Shown: piece after piece, positions 19,128-27,910 of the stretch
How positions within the stretch are numbered: the stretch's first letter is position 1
Layout of the letters: each line of letters opens with the position of its first letter
Assembly (NCBI RefSeq): GCF_000721075.1
Contig: NZ_JOEQ01000001.1
Coordinates: forward strand, 248,001-312,000
Direction of reading: 5' to 3'
Origin: Streptosporangium amethystogenes
GTDB lineage: Bacteria > Actinomycetota > Actinomycetes > Streptosporangiales > Streptosporangiaceae
Length of the DNA stretch: 64,000 bases
Made by a program: the position numbers and the translations under genes
Notes under the pieces: model-generated
Told to the model about the DNA's origin: nothing
Seen by the model: only the letters and a program-made list of their open reading frames with translations
The model's database searches: none

Positions 19128-20456
19128 ATGACCGCCAGCTCCCTGGGAGGCGATGTGTCGCTGCGAGTCGCGATCGTGGGATCGGGGCCTGCCGGGATCT
19201 ACACGGCCGAGGCCCTGAGGAAACAGGCCACCGTGCCTCTGCGGGTGGACGTGCTGGAGCGGCTGCCGACCCCGTACGGGCTGGTGCGCTACGGGGTCGC
19301 CCCCGACCACGCCTCGATCAAGTCGATAGCGGGCTACCTGCGCGGTGTGCTGGAGCTTCCGGACGTGCGGTTCCTCGGCGGTGTCGAGTTCGGCAAGGAC
19401 ATCGGCGTCGCCGATCTGCTCGACTGCTACGACGCCGTGGTCTACTGCACCGGCGCGATGGTGGACCGGCGGATGGGCATCCCCGGCGAGGACCTGCCGG
19501 GCAGCGTGGCCGCCACCGACTTCGTCAACTGGTACTGCGGCCATCCCGACATGCCCGGTGACCGCTTCGTCCTCGACAGCCCCGAGGTCGCGGTGATCGG
19601 CGTGGGGAACGTGGCGGTCGACGTGGTGCGCATCCTGGCCAAGACCGCCGACGAGCTGCGCGCCACCGACGTGCCGCAGGAGGTGCTCGACCGGCTGGCC
19701 GCCAGCGAGGTGAAGGCCATCCACATGATCGGCCGCCGGGGACCCGAGCACGCCAAGTTCACCCTGAAGGAGCTCAGGGAGCTGGGCGAGCTGACCAACG
19801 CGGACGTGCGGGTGCGGCCCGAGGAGAGCGCCGCGGACGTCTCGACGGCGTCCCGGCAGATCAGGGGCAACGTCGAGGTCCTGCAGAGCTGGGCGGCCCG
19901 CGGCCTGACGGGCCGTCCCCGGCGGCTGGACGTGCGGTTCTGGATGCGTCCGGTGGAGATCCTCGGCGAGGGACGGGTGGAGGCGCTCAAGCTGGAGCGA
20001 ACCCGGCTGCTGGACGGCCGGGTGGTCGGCACCGGCGAGTTCGAGACCCTCCCGGTCGGCATGGTGCTGCGCTCGGTCGGCTACCAGAGCGTGCCACTAC
20101 CCGGCGTCCCCTTCTCCGAGGCCACCATGACCGTGCCGAACGAGGCCGGCCGGGTCCGCGACCGCGAGTACGTGGCGGGCTGGCTCAAGCGCGGTCCCAG
20201 CGGTGTGATCGGCACCAACAAGTCCGACGCCGCCGAGACGGTCCGCACCCTCCTCGCCGATCTCGCCGGCCGCGATCCGGTGCGCCGCACGGACCCCGAC
20301 GAGCTTCTCGCCTCCCGGGGCATCTCGCCGATCACCTACGAGCACTGGCTGGACATCGAGGCCGCCGAGGCGACACTGGCCAGGTCCCTCGACCGGGGCG
20401 AGCGGGTGAAACTCCTCGGCCTCGCCGCCATGCTCACCGCCTGCGGCCGTCAGTGA
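19128..20456 (+). CDS. fprA: NADPH:ferredoxin reductase, FprA type
   Basis: The 442-aa flavoprotein resembles adrenodoxin reductase. It has an FAD Rossmann motif RVAIVGSGPAGIYTAEAL, the conserved LPTPYGLVRYGVAPDH, the NADP motif VAVIGVGNVAVDVVRIL and the C-terminal GWLKRGPSGVIGTNKSDA. It would pass electrons from NADPH to ferredoxins for P450s or Rieske oxygenases. The start used is ATG 19128; ATG 19113 is possible. Its place after the ligase suggests, but does not show, a supply of electrons for sterol oxidation. Confidence 0.92.
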   Translation: MTASSLGGDVSLRVAIVGSGPAGIYTAEALRKQATVPLRVDVLERLPTPYGLVRYGVAPDHASIKSIAGYLRGVLELPDVRFLGGVEFGKDIGVADLLDCYDAVVYCTGAMVDRRMGIPGEDLPGSVAATDFVNWYCGHPDMPGDRFVLDSPEVAVIGVGNVAVDVVRILAKTADELRATDVPQEVLDRLAASEVKAIHMIGRRGPEHAKFTLKELRELGELTNADVRVRPEESAADVSTASRQIRGNVEVLQSWAARGLTGRPRRLDVRFWMRPVEILGEGRVEALKLERTRLLDGRVVGTGEFETLPVGMVLRSVGYQSVPLPGVPFSEATMTVPNEAGRVRDREYVAGWLKRGPSGVIGTNKSDAAETVRTLLADLAGRDPVRRTDPDELLASRGISPITYEHWLDIEAAEATLARSLDRGERVKLLGLAAMLTACGRQ

Positions 20457-20458
20457 CA

Positions 20459-20501
20459 CGGCCGCGGCCACGCCCGGAGAACCGGGGTGTGGCCGCGGCC
20501 G
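20459..20501. terminator. Bidirectional terminator after fprA
   Basis: An arm starting CGGCCGCGGCCACGCCC (20459-20475) pairs with the matching arm ending at 20501, with one G-T wobble. It lies between convergent fprA and the secreted protein gene. Confidence 0.75.
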
Positions 20502-20515
20502 GGACGCCGTTCGCG

Positions 20516-21019
20516 CTACTCGCCGTTCTCGGTACCGCCCTGGTCGGAGCCCTGCCCCTCCGTCGGGCCCTGCGGGTCGACGCCGCCGTCCCCGCCGTCA
20601 CCGCCGTCACCGCCGCCGTTCTGCGGCGTGCAGGAGATCGCGAAGTTCGCCTTCTTGGAGACGACCTTGCGCGGGCTCAGCACCTGGAGCGCCTGCCAGC
20701 CCTTCAGGTTGCCGCGGAAGGTGGCGCGGTCCTTCAGGGTCTTCGTCCCGCTCACCTTGACGGTCTTCACCGCACTCTTGGAGCCGTCGCCCCTGAGCCA
20801 GCGGTAGGCCACCACGGTGGGCGCGCTCACCGTGATCTTCGCCGTGAAGCCGACGGTCACCGGGCACTTACCGGTGTGCCTGGCCGGACCCGCCTTCACC
20901 ACCACGGCCACCTTGGGCTTCGCGGGCGCGGCCGCCGCGGCGGCCGGAGCCGCCGGCGTCATCAGCAGTACGGCCAGCAGGGACCCGGCCAGCGCGGAGA
21001 GCCCCTTGAGTCTGTTCAT
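20516..21019 (-). CDS. Secreted protein with Gly/Asp-rich tail
   Basis: The 167-aa protein has a Sec signal (MNRLKGLSALAGSLLAVLLM, then Ala-rich to AAAAAAPAKP). The mature part is about 100 residues of probable beta-sandwich with two Cys (TGKCPVTVGF and FAISCTPQN) that could form a disulfide. It ends in a disordered GGGDGGDGGDGG tail. No catalytic motif or known family is recognised. The start is ATG 21019; longer frames extend into a neighbour. Confidence 0.75.
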   Translation of the reverse strand: MNRLKGLSALAGSLLAVLLMTPAAPAAAAAAPAKPKVAVVVKAGPARHTGKCPVTVGFTAKITVSAPTVVAYRWLRGDGSKSAVKTVKVSGTKTLKDRATFRGNLKGWQALQVLSPRKVVSKKANFAISCTPQNGGGDGGDGGDGGVDPQGPTEGQGSDQGGTENGE

Positions 21020-21190
21020 GTCATCCCATCGCCGAGTGATCGAACTCCGACGGCAAAGTCTAGCCATGGTGACTTGTGATCCGGTTGGGACCGGCTGAGA
21101 CCGCTGATCGGCGTGGGACGACGGTGACCGGAGGCGAACGGCTGCGGCTAAAGTGCGTTCAAAACGGCACGTCCGCGGAGGAGTACCAGC

Positions 21191-22393
21191 ATGCGCGTCA
21201 CGCTCGCCGACCCGTCCGCCCTGATCCCGGGCTTCGAGCGGGTCCACCGCGAGCAGTCGGCGCTGTACCCGTACGGGCCGGTCGGATGGCAGCCGGTGCA
21301 CACGGTCTACGTCCCCGCGGACCGGTTCGACGCCGGGACGGTGCGGGCCTGGGGCGACGCCGCGCTGGAGCTGATGCGGCGGCACCTGCCGCAACGCGAG
21401 CTGGCCGCGATCCTCGGCGTGGGCGGGGACCTCGCCGGAGCCGTCCACGGCCGGGTGGCCGCCAAGCTCGGCGCGGAGCCCGTCGAGGACCTGCGCGTCG
21501 ACTTCGAGGACGGGTACGGGCAGCGCCCCACGGAGGAGGACGGTCACGCCTCCGCCGCCGCCGCGGCGATCGCGGCCATGCACGCGGCCGGCACGCTCCC
21601 CCGCCGCTGGGGACTACGGGTGAAGTCGTTCGCCGACGGCGACCCGGTCCGCTCCCTCAGGACGCTGGACGGCTTTCTCACCGGTGTGGTCGAGCGGGCC
21701 GGGCAGTTGCCCGGGGGATTCGTGGTCACCTTCCCGAAGGTGCTGATGAGGGCCTACCTCCACCAGTTCGCCGACTGCCTGCGGGCACTGGAGGACGGGC
21801 TGGGCCTCGACGAGGGCGCGCTCCGCTTCGAGATCCAGGTCGAGGCGCCGCAGACGGTGCTGTTCCTCGACTCCGGCCTGGTCGCCTCCCTGCGGGGCAG
21901 GCTGGCCGCGGCGCACTTCGGCGTCTTCGACTACACGGCGAGCTGCGGCCTGCCCCCGCACGAACAGCGGCTGGACCATCCCGTCTGCGATCACGCCAGG
22001 AACGTCATGCGGACGGTCTTCGCCGGGACCGGCGTGGAGTTGTCGGACGGTTCGCTGGCGGCCTCCCCCGCCTCGGATGACCGGAGAGCCGTGCAGGAGC
22101 TGTGGCGGCGCCACGCGGAGCTGGTCGGGCACTCCCTGGGCCACGGCTTCTACCAGGGCTGGGACATGCACCCGTCACACCTGGTCAGCCGGTACGCGAC
22201 GGTCTACGCCTTCCACCTGTCCCGTTACCGGGAGTACACCCACCGGGTGCGCGCCTGGCAGGAGCGGCGCGAGGCGGGCGAGGGCGTGATGGACGAGCCC
22301 GCCACGATCAAGACCATGACCGCCGCCCTGCGCCGCGCCGACCTGGCCCTGGGCCCCGCCCCGGCCCCCCCGGCCGATCACCGCGAGACCTGA
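21191..22393 (+). CDS. DUF6986, HpcH/HpaI aldolase-like protein
   Basis: The 400-aa protein resembles the citrate lyase/HpcH aldolase superfamily: DLRVDFEDGYGQRP, FVVTFPKVLMRAYLHQF, LRFEIQVEAPQTVLF and HSLGHGFYQGWDMHPSHLVSR. The conserved acidic and Arg/His residues suggest a divalent-metal oxoacid lyase, but the substrate is unknown. It ends 7 bp from convergent cutC. GGAGGAG precedes the ATG. Confidence 0.75.
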   Translation: MRVTLADPSALIPGFERVHREQSALYPYGPVGWQPVHTVYVPADRFDAGTVRAWGDAALELMRRHLPQRELAAILGVGGDLAGAVHGRVAAKLGAEPVEDLRVDFEDGYGQRPTEEDGHASAAAAAIAAMHAAGTLPRRWGLRVKSFADGDPVRSLRTLDGFLTGVVERAGQLPGGFVVTFPKVLMRAYLHQFADCLRALEDGLGLDEGALRFEIQVEAPQTVLFLDSGLVASLRGRLAAAHFGVFDYTASCGLPPHEQRLDHPVCDHARNVMRTVFAGTGVELSDGSLAASPASDDRRAVQELWRRHAELVGHSLGHGFYQGWDMHPSHLVSRYATVYAFHLSRYREYTHRVRAWQERREAGEGVMDEPATIKTMTAALRRADLALGPAPAPPADHRET

Positions 22394-22399
22394 CGCGCC

Positions 22400-23074
22400 T
22401 CAGTCGATCAGGGCGCGCCACTGGCGGACCCGGCGCTCGTCGACCGGGTCCGACCAGGACGCCCGCACGGCGCTGCCGACATGGAAGGCACGCACGCCGT
22501 ACTCCATCAGCACCCCGACGTGGCCGGGCCTCAGCCTGCCCCCGGCCATGATCAGCGGGCCGTCGCCCGCCTCGCACCGGGTCTTGAGCAGCGGCAGCCC
22601 GTCCGCCACGCCACCGGGCGCACCCGAGGTGAGCACGGTGGCGAGGTTGGGCAGCAGGCGGACGGCACGCCAGCTCGCCTGGGTGTCGGCCGCGTGGTCC
22701 ACCGCCCGGTGAAAGGTCCAGGGCAGCGGTGCGACCGCGTGGATGAGCGCCTCGGTGGCGGCCAGGTCGACCGCCCCCGCCCGGTCGAGGAACCCGAACA
22801 CGAACCCGGCCGCGCCCGCGTCGGCGAGCGCCCTGGCCTCGCGGCTCAGGGTCTTCAGCGACTCGGGCGTGGCCAGGAACGAGGCCTCGCCACGCAGCAT
22901 CACCATCTGCGGCAGCGCGCACTCCTTGGAGATCGCCGCGACCGTCTCCGCAGCCGGGGTGAGCCCGTCTACGGCCATGTCGGCGACGACCTCCAGGCGA
23001 TCGGCGCCACCGGCTTCGGCCGCGACGGCATCACGCACGTCAAGCGTGATCACCTCAAGCAAGGATCCGGTCAT
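22400..23074 (-). CDS. cutC: CutC-family protein
   Basis: The 224-aa TIM-barrel protein begins LLEVITLDVRDAVAAEAGGADRLEVV and has FHRAVDHAADTQ, VLTSGAPGGVADGLPLL and IMAGGRLRPGH, the CutC pattern. CutC is annotated in copper homeostasis, but this role is doubtful in many bacteria. It is convergent with the DUF6986 gene, and the two barrel genes may be functionally linked. Confidence 0.9.
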   Translation of the reverse strand: MTGSLLEVITLDVRDAVAAEAGGADRLEVVADMAVDGLTPAAETVAAISKECALPQMVMLRGEASFLATPESLKTLSREARALADAGAAGFVFGFLDRAGAVDLAATEALIHAVAPLPWTFHRAVDHAADTQASWRAVRLLPNLATVLTSGAPGGVADGLPLLKTRCEAGDGPLIMAGGRLRPGHVGVLMEYGVRAFHVGSAVRASWSDPVDERRVRQWRALID

Positions 23075-23117
23075 GAATGGAGGCTATCGGATGGGTTTGC
23101 CCTGGGATCGCCGTGGT

Positions 23118-23723
23118 TCAGACATGCTCAGGGACGGACGACCCGCGCCGGTCCGAGAAGGACAGCGCGAGGCCGGACGCGTGGGCACGCAGGCCCCCCG
23201 GCCGCTGGAACAGGGCCCCGGAGGCGCGATGCGACAGGTCGACCGTGCGGAGGTGCGCGAAACGCTGTCCCCGATAGTAGTCCTGGAGCCGCGAGTTGTC
23301 CTTGGAGCAGTCAAGCCTGAGCCATCTTCTCCCCAGGGCCAGGACCCGCAGGCCCGCCCAGTCGAGCAGCGCCTCTCCCAGCCCCCGGCCGGCGTGGGCG
23401 CGCGCCACGGCCAGCTTGTGGACGTAGAGCGCCGAACCGGGGTCGTCTCCCGGAGCCCAGAACTCGGGGTCGGCGTGGGCGTCCAGGGCGAGGGTCGCGG
23501 CGGGCCCGTCCTCCCCGTCCAGCAGGTACATGACGCCCTCGTCGATCAGCGGGGTGATGCGCTCGGCGGGGAAGCCGGCGGCGGGCCACTGCCGCACGCC
23601 GCGGCGGTTCAGCCACCCGGCGGCCTCGGCGAGGAGTGCGAGCACCCCGTCGAGATCACCGTCCGTGGCCCTGCGCAGCGTGAACGGGCGCACAATGGTG
23701 GGACTGGCGGTGTTCGAGTGCAT
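23118..23723 (-). CDS. GNAT-family N-acetyltransferase
   Basis: The 201-aa protein has a GNAT core: LRRATDGDLDGVLALLAEAA, YVHKLAVARAHAGRGLGEALLDW (acetyl-CoA binding RxxGxG region) and LRLDCSKDNSRLQDYYRGQRF. The substrate is unknown. It is upstream of cutC on the same strand, 43 bp away. Confidence 0.88.
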   Translation of the reverse strand: MHSNTASPTIVRPFTLRRATDGDLDGVLALLAEAAGWLNRRGVRQWPAAGFPAERITPLIDEGVMYLLDGEDGPAATLALDAHADPEFWAPGDDPGSALYVHKLAVARAHAGRGLGEALLDWAGLRVLALGRRWLRLDCSKDNSRLQDYYRGQRFAHLRTVDLSHRASGALFQRPGGLRAHASGLALSFSDRRGSSVPEHV

Positions 23724-24055
23724 GGTTCATCCCTTCGTTGCGTTCGGTACGCGAGTTGACACGGAGCGTGTTCACCTGATGGCGCACGGCACCCATGTCG
23801 GGCTAGGCGGATGCCTAGGGGCTGGGGGCGAGCGGCGGGGAGACGCCGGTCGGAGTGAGAGGCGCGGGCGGCGCGAGGGGGCCGGGCCGGAGAGCGACGA
23901 GCGGGGGGACCTCGGGCGAGACGGCCCGGCCCGGGGAGGATTCGGCCCGGAGTGCGCCGGGTGCCAGGAGAACGGCCGCCCCGCAGGCGCGGCCCGCCGG
24001 GCGCCCGCGGCACGGACGGAGTGGGAGCCGGCCCGTCAGGGCGGTTACGGAGATG
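23724..24055. other. Intergenic, no gene seen
   Basis: The 332 bp between the GNAT gene and the GntR regulator hold no convincing gene. A small 6-bp hairpin, CTAGGC-GGAT-GCCTAG, lies at 23803-23818. The right half is very GC-rich and its frames have composition-driven Gly/Arg content only. Confidence 0.5.
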
Positions 24056-24802
24056 TCAACGGCTTTCCAGCTCGTACCTGATCAGGTGCTTGTCCGCGGG
24101 CAGCACCGACACCGCCACGCGCACGGGGATGTCCTCCGCGTCGTAACCGACCCGGACGTAGACGACGACCGGCGTGCCGAGCTGGAGCTGGAGCCGCTCG
24201 GTCTCCGCGCTGTTGGGCATCCGCGCCCAGATGTCGTCCACCATCCGCACCTGGCGGTGGCCGAGCTCCTCAAGGACCTTGTTGGCCCCGCGCCTGATGT
24301 CGCCGGGACGGGTGATCTCGGAGTCGGCGACCAGGGCCAGCGGGAAGTAGGAGTCGTTGGTGTTGTACGGCTGGCCGTCCACGAAGCGCAGCCTGCGGCG
24401 GACCACGGCGAGCTCGTCGTCCGGGAGCTCCAGCCTGCTGGCGATCTCCTCGGCCGGTTGCACGATCGAGACCTCGATCTCCTGGCTCGGCGCGCGCCCC
24501 TCCTGCGAGACCGCCCAGGCGAAGGCCTCCAGGGTCTCCTCGCCCCGCGGCTGCAGCTCGCGCTGGGGGTGCATGAGCAGCGGACGGCGCTCTCGCACGA
24601 CGGTGCCCCGGCGGGGGGTGCGGGTGACCAGGCCCTCGTTCACGAGCTCACCGAGAGCCAGCCGCACGGTGTTCCGGCTCACCTGGTGCACGAGCATGAG
24701 CTCCGCCTCGGTCGGCAGCTGATCCCCCGGTCCGAGCGCACCGGAGTAGATGGTCCTCCTCAGATCGGAGGCCACCAGCTGATACAGCGTTGACCGCGCC
24801 AT
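24056..24802 (-). CDS. GntR/HutC-type transcriptional regulator
   Basis: The 248-aa repressor-like protein has a GntR winged helix (LRRTIYSGALGPGDQLPTEA, VSRNTVRLALGELVNEGLVT) and a C-terminal UTRA ligand domain. HutC members usually bind a small metabolite. It is divergent from the unknown gene at 24939. Two copies of a 13-bp motif flank the promoter region. Confidence 0.9.
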   Translation of the reverse strand: MARSTLYQLVASDLRRTIYSGALGPGDQLPTEAELMLVHQVSRNTVRLALGELVNEGLVTRTPRRGTVVRERRPLLMHPQRELQPRGEETLEAFAWAVSQEGRAPSQEIEVSIVQPAEEIASRLELPDDELAVVRRRLRFVDGQPYNTNDSYFPLALVADSEITRPGDIRRGANKVLEELGHRQVRMVDDIWARMPNSAETERLQLQLGTPVVVYVRVGYDAEDIPVRVAVSVLPADKHLIRYELESR

Positions 24803-24811
24803 TAAGTCCCC

Positions 24812-24905
24812 TTTGTGCCAACAAAACTAGACGATCTGGTTCTAGCGGGGAACAGCCCCTTGACCCAACCTCCCAAGACCCGCATCATCCAATCGTTGGT
24901 ACAAA
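24812..24905. promoter_or_regulatory. Paired candidate GntR operators
   Basis: TTTGTGCCAACAA (24812-24824, plus strand) and the near-identical TTTGTACCAACGA (24893-24905, minus strand) sit head-to-head in the divergent promoter region. The first copy includes the inverted repeat TTTGT-GCCA-ACAAA. A second dyad, CTAGA...TCTAG, lies at 24827-24845. Autoregulation by GntR is inferred. Confidence 0.5.
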
Positions 24906-24938
24906 TCCATCGAAAGGTCAGCGAGGGGGTGGAGACCG

Positions 24939-25292
24939 GTGCTGTCGGTCCGCGTGGATGCGCCGTACCCGCCCTGGCGCGACCCCCGCGAGGCGACGCG
25001 TCTGCTGCGCTACGCGTTGCACCGCCAGGGGTTCACCCACACCTACCAGAGCAACGGAAGCGGGATGTCCGTGCTCTCGGTGCTGACCGAGCTAACCGTT
25101 TGGTGCAAGAACGGGTTCTTCGTCTGGAACGAGGACGGCATCGAGTCCTCGCATCCGGCCGACGACCCGGCTGGGGCGGCCCGCCTCATCTCGCAGCACT
25201 ACCGGCGGCCCACGCCTGACGACGACCTCGCGGAGGAGGTGGCGGACCACCAGGTCCGCGCCTTCGCCGACACAGACTCCGAGCGCGACTAG
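24939..25292 (+). CDS. Conserved actinobacterial hypothetical protein
   Basis: The 117-aa protein starts at GTG 24939 after a GGAG and reads MLSVRVDAPYPPWRDPREAT, with GFFVWNEDGIESSHPADDPA in the middle and an acidic C-terminus. No family or catalytic motif is recognised and there is no signal or membrane segment. Divergent from the GntR gene, it is a likely target of it. Confidence 0.7.
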   Translation: MLSVRVDAPYPPWRDPREATRLLRYALHRQGFTHTYQSNGSGMSVLSVLTELTVWCKNGFFVWNEDGIESSHPADDPAGAARLISQHYRRPTPDDDLAEEVADHQVRAFADTDSERD

Positions 25293-25330
25293 CGGGCGGA
25301 GGACCCCACCCCTCGCCGGGGTCCTCCGCC
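25293..25330. terminator. Terminator
   Basis: GGCGGAGGACCCC (25295-25307) pairs perfectly with 25318-25330 as a 13-bp stem. It follows the stop at 25292 and can also act on the opposite strand. Confidence 0.85.
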
Positions 25331-25477
25331 ATCGCGCCGGAGCGGAACGCGTCCTGGCGGGTCCCCCACGCCCGCCAGGGCGCGCTCCCCATCTCCGGAG
25401 CGCGACCTGCGGGAACGGGACCCGCCGGGGCGCACCCGTACCGCGGCCCCGACGATGAGCCCCGCCGCGAACGCGCC

Positions 25478-25864
25478 TCAGCCGAGCGGACGCCAGTCGA
25501 TCAGCGACAACTCCTCGTCCACCTTTCTGAAGCACGCCCGGACGGGCAGACCGGCGACCGGCGGCTCCGCCCCGCGCCAGTTGCCGTACATGACGCATTC
25601 GGGCGCCTCGTCCAGCCGCACCATCACCACCGTGTACGGCTCGCTCACCCCGGCCAGGAAGGGCTGGTGGCTGACGATCCAGCTCTCGACCCGGCCGGCC
25701 GGGGCGACGGGCTCCCAGTGCCACTCGCGGGTCCTGCAGCGGTGGCAGTAGGCGCGGGTGGGAAAGCGCGGCGTGGCGCAGGAGTCGCACCGCTGGAGCA
25801 CGAACTCCCCGGCGGCGGTCCGCCTCCACCACTCCGCCGAGTCACGATCGGCAACCGGACGCAC
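25478..25864 (-). CDS. DUF35 OB-fold protein with zinc ribbon
   Basis: The 128-aa DUF35 protein has a rubredoxin-like zinc ribbon (C26-DSC, C40-HRC, CxxC pairs) and an OB-fold. DUF35 proteins bind acyl-CoA and act as obligate partners of thiolase-like lyases in steroid side-chain degradation (the ChsH2/Ltp2 pair is the model). Here it lies 3 nt after the Ltp-like gene, which makes a functional pair very likely. Confidence 0.85.
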   Translation of the reverse strand: MRPVADRDSAEWWRRTAAGEFVLQRCDSCATPRFPTRAYCHRCRTREWHWEPVAPAGRVESWIVSHQPFLAGVSEPYTVVMVRLDEAPECVMYGNWRGAEPPVAGLPVRACFRKVDEELSLIDWRPLG

Positions 25865-25867
25865 CGC

Positions 25868-27025
25868 TCACCCCTTCCGCAGGATCAGCGCCGAGGTGGC
25901 GGGCAGGATGTAGCCGGGCTGGGCCGTGGAGAGCGCCACCTCGGCCCCCGCCACCTGCCGCTCCCCCGCGTCCCCCCTCAGCTGTGAGACGGCCTCGGCG
26001 ATGTGGTTGACGCCGTGCACGTACCCCTCCGACAGGAACCCGCCGTGCGTGTTCACCGGCAGCTCACCACCCGGCGCGACGGCCCCCGAGGCGACGTACG
26101 GGCCGCCCTCGCCCTTGGCGCAGAAGCCGTAGTCCTCCAGCTGCACGATCACCGAGTAGGTGAAACAGTCGTAGATCTCGGCCACGTCGACGTCGGCGGG
26201 CCCGATGCCCGCCTGGCGGTACAGCCGCGGGGCCAGTTCGGCCGCGCTGGTCACCGTGGTGTCCGCCCGGCCGCCGGACAGGAAGGAGTCGCCGCCGCCC
26301 CACGCGGCGGCGGAGATGAGCACCGGCGGCCTGCGCAGGTCGGCGGCCCGCTCGGCGCTCGTGACGACGAGCGCGCAGGCACCGTCGGTCTCCAGGCAGC
26401 AGTCGAGCAGCCGGAACGGCTCGGCGATCCACCGGCTCGCCAGGTAGTCGTCCAGGGTGATCGGGGTGCGCATGAGCGCCCGGGGGTTCTTGGCCGCGTT
26501 GGCGCGCTGGACGACCGCCAGCGCGCCGAAGTGCTCGGGACGGGTGCCGTACCTCGACATGTGGGCGCGGGCGAACATCGCGTACTGCTGCGGCGGCGCG
26601 AAGTAGCCGTACGGCGCCTGGTACTGGACCTCGGGGCTGACCGGCAGCCCCCGGCCGGTCCCGCCCATCCGGAACTCCGAGCGCGCGTTGATCGCCCGGT
26701 AGCAGACGACGGTCTCGGCGACGCCCGCCGCGACCGCGAGCGCCGCCTGGCCGACCACCGAGTGGGAGACGCTGCCGCCGCCGAACTGGTCGAGGTACCA
26801 GGAGGGCTCGTGGATGCCGAGCGCGGGACCGACCAGAGCGGGCGCGGCGGAGTCGCCGACCCGGTGGGTGGCGATGCCGTCGACGTCGTCGGCGGTCAGG
26901 CCCGCGTCGTCCAGGGCCGCCAGAACGGCCTCGCAGGCCAGGGTGAGGGTGCTGACCCCGGAGTCCTTGGAGAACCGGGTGTACCCGACGCCCGCGACGG
27001 CCGTGCGGTCCCGGAAACCACCCAC
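25868..27025 (-). CDS. Thiolase-like lipid-transfer protein (Ltp2-type retro-aldolase)
   Basis: The 385-aa protein belongs to the SCP-x/Ltp thiolase-like family and matches Ltp2 in length. Landmarks are LDQFGGGSVSHSVVGQAALA, MSRYGTRPEHFGALAV, EIYDCFTYSVIVQLEDYGFC, KGEGGPYVASG and VNTHGGFLSEGYVHGVNHIA. With the DUF35 partner it is likely a retro-aldolase releasing a short acyl-CoA from a steroid side chain. GTG 27025 was chosen because GGAGG lies 7 nt upstream and an operator overlaps the earlier frame. Substrate unproved. Confidence 0.85.
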   Translation of the reverse strand: MGGFRDRTAVAGVGYTRFSKDSGVSTLTLACEAVLAALDDAGLTADDVDGIATHRVGDSAAPALVGPALGIHEPSWYLDQFGGGSVSHSVVGQAALAVAAGVAETVVCYRAINARSEFRMGGTGRGLPVSPEVQYQAPYGYFAPPQQYAMFARAHMSRYGTRPEHFGALAVVQRANAAKNPRALMRTPITLDDYLASRWIAEPFRLLDCCLETDGACALVVTSAERAADLRRPPVLISAAAWGGGDSFLSGGRADTTVTSAAELAPRLYRQAGIGPADVDVAEIYDCFTYSVIVQLEDYGFCAKGEGGPYVASGAVAPGGELPVNTHGGFLSEGYVHGVNHIAEAVSQLRGDAGERQVAGAEVALSTAQPGYILPATSALILRKG

Positions 27026-27041
27026 GTACCACCCTCCGATC

Positions 27042-27057
27042 ACAAGCAAGCGCTTGG
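27042..27057. promoter_or_regulatory. KstR2-like operator, site 3
   Basis: ACAAGCAAGCGCTTGG, 16 bp upstream of the Ltp-type gene start. It contains AGCAAGCGCTTGGC, which differs from the KstR2 motif only at the last base. Confidence 0.75.
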
Positions 27058-27142
27058 CCAGAGGCTAGGCCGGGCGAATCACGGATGTCAACGAAGGGCG
27101 GCGAGCGCGGGCCGGGGACTTTTTCCGGCACTCCCCTACAAT

Positions 27143-27158
27143 CCAAGCAAGCGCTTGG
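27143..27158. promoter_or_regulatory. KstR2-like operator, site 4
   Basis: CCAAGCAAGCGCTTGG, in the same divergent region about 88 bp before the flavin reductase start. AGCAAGCGCTTGGT at 27146-27159 matches AnCAAGnnCTTGnT fully. Confidence 0.8.
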
Positions 27159-27246
27159 TAAGATGGCGCCAGACGGCGGAGGACGCCGTCCGCCGCCGAC
27201 CCCCCTCGGAGGCCGATCGGGCGCGATTGAGGAGGCGAGTAGCACC

Positions 27247-27894
27247 ATGACCACTCACGCGGCACGGCTGCTGGAGACCGCCGGCCACCCCCGCGCCACC
27301 TTGGCCGGGCGCGGCACCACCGCCAACGGAGTCGCCATGCACAGTGGCCTTTCGCAGGGCCCGTCCAGCGGAGCCGAGAGACCTGAGACCAACGGGGCCA
27401 CGCACCAGGGCGGCGCCGTGGACGGCCGGTGGTTCCGCTCCGTGCTCGGCCACTTCGCCACCGGCGTGGTGGCCATCACCGCCATCGACCCTGACACCGG
27501 CGAGCCGTGCGGCCTGGCGGCCAACTCCTTCACCTCGGTGTCGCTGGATCCGCCGCTGGTGGCCTTCTGCGTGGCCCACAGCAGCACGAGCTGGCCGCGC
27601 CTGCGCGCCGCCAGAACCCAGACGATCAACGTGCTCGCCGAGCACCAGCAACCGGTCTGCGCCGCGCTCGCCGGCCGGGGCGGCGACAAGTTCGCCGGGC
27701 TCGACTGGACGGTCTCCCCGGGCGGCAACCCGGTGATCGAGGAGAGCCTGGCCTGGATCGACTGCTCGATCGAGGCGGAGCACCCCGCGGGCGACCACGT
27801 CATCGTCGTCGCCAGGGTGCACCGGCTCGGTGTCCACGGCGACGGCGGCCCACTGCTCTTCTTCAGGGGCGACTACGGCCGTTTCCACACCTGA
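27247..27894 (+). CDS. Flavin reductase (HsaB-like domain)
   Basis: The 215-aa protein has an approximately 50-residue variable N-terminus followed by a flavin-reductase domain: FRSVLGHFATGVVAITAI, LAANSFTSVSLDPPLVAFCV, LDWTVSPGGNPVIEESLAWI and LLFFRGDYGRF. It would reduce FMN or FAD for a two-component monooxygenase. HsaB of the cholesterol pathway has the same domain order. Start is ATG 27247 with GGAGG 11 nt upstream. It heads the FadE30-IpdF operon. Confidence 0.8.
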   Translation: MTTHAARLLETAGHPRATLAGRGTTANGVAMHSGLSQGPSSGAERPETNGATHQGGAVDGRWFRSVLGHFATGVVAITAIDPDTGEPCGLAANSFTSVSLDPPLVAFCVAHSSTSWPRLRAARTQTINVLAEHQQPVCAALAGRGGDKFAGLDWTVSPGGNPVIEESLAWIDCSIEAEHPAGDHVIVVARVHRLGVHGDGGPLLFFRGDYGRFHT

Positions 27895-27910
27895 CGCCTG
27901 GAGGCACCCC

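Noticed and set aside
16506..19751. Very long minus-strand frame opposite the ligase genes
   Set aside because: No domain, and it mirrors the codon bias of two well-supported plus-strand enzymes.
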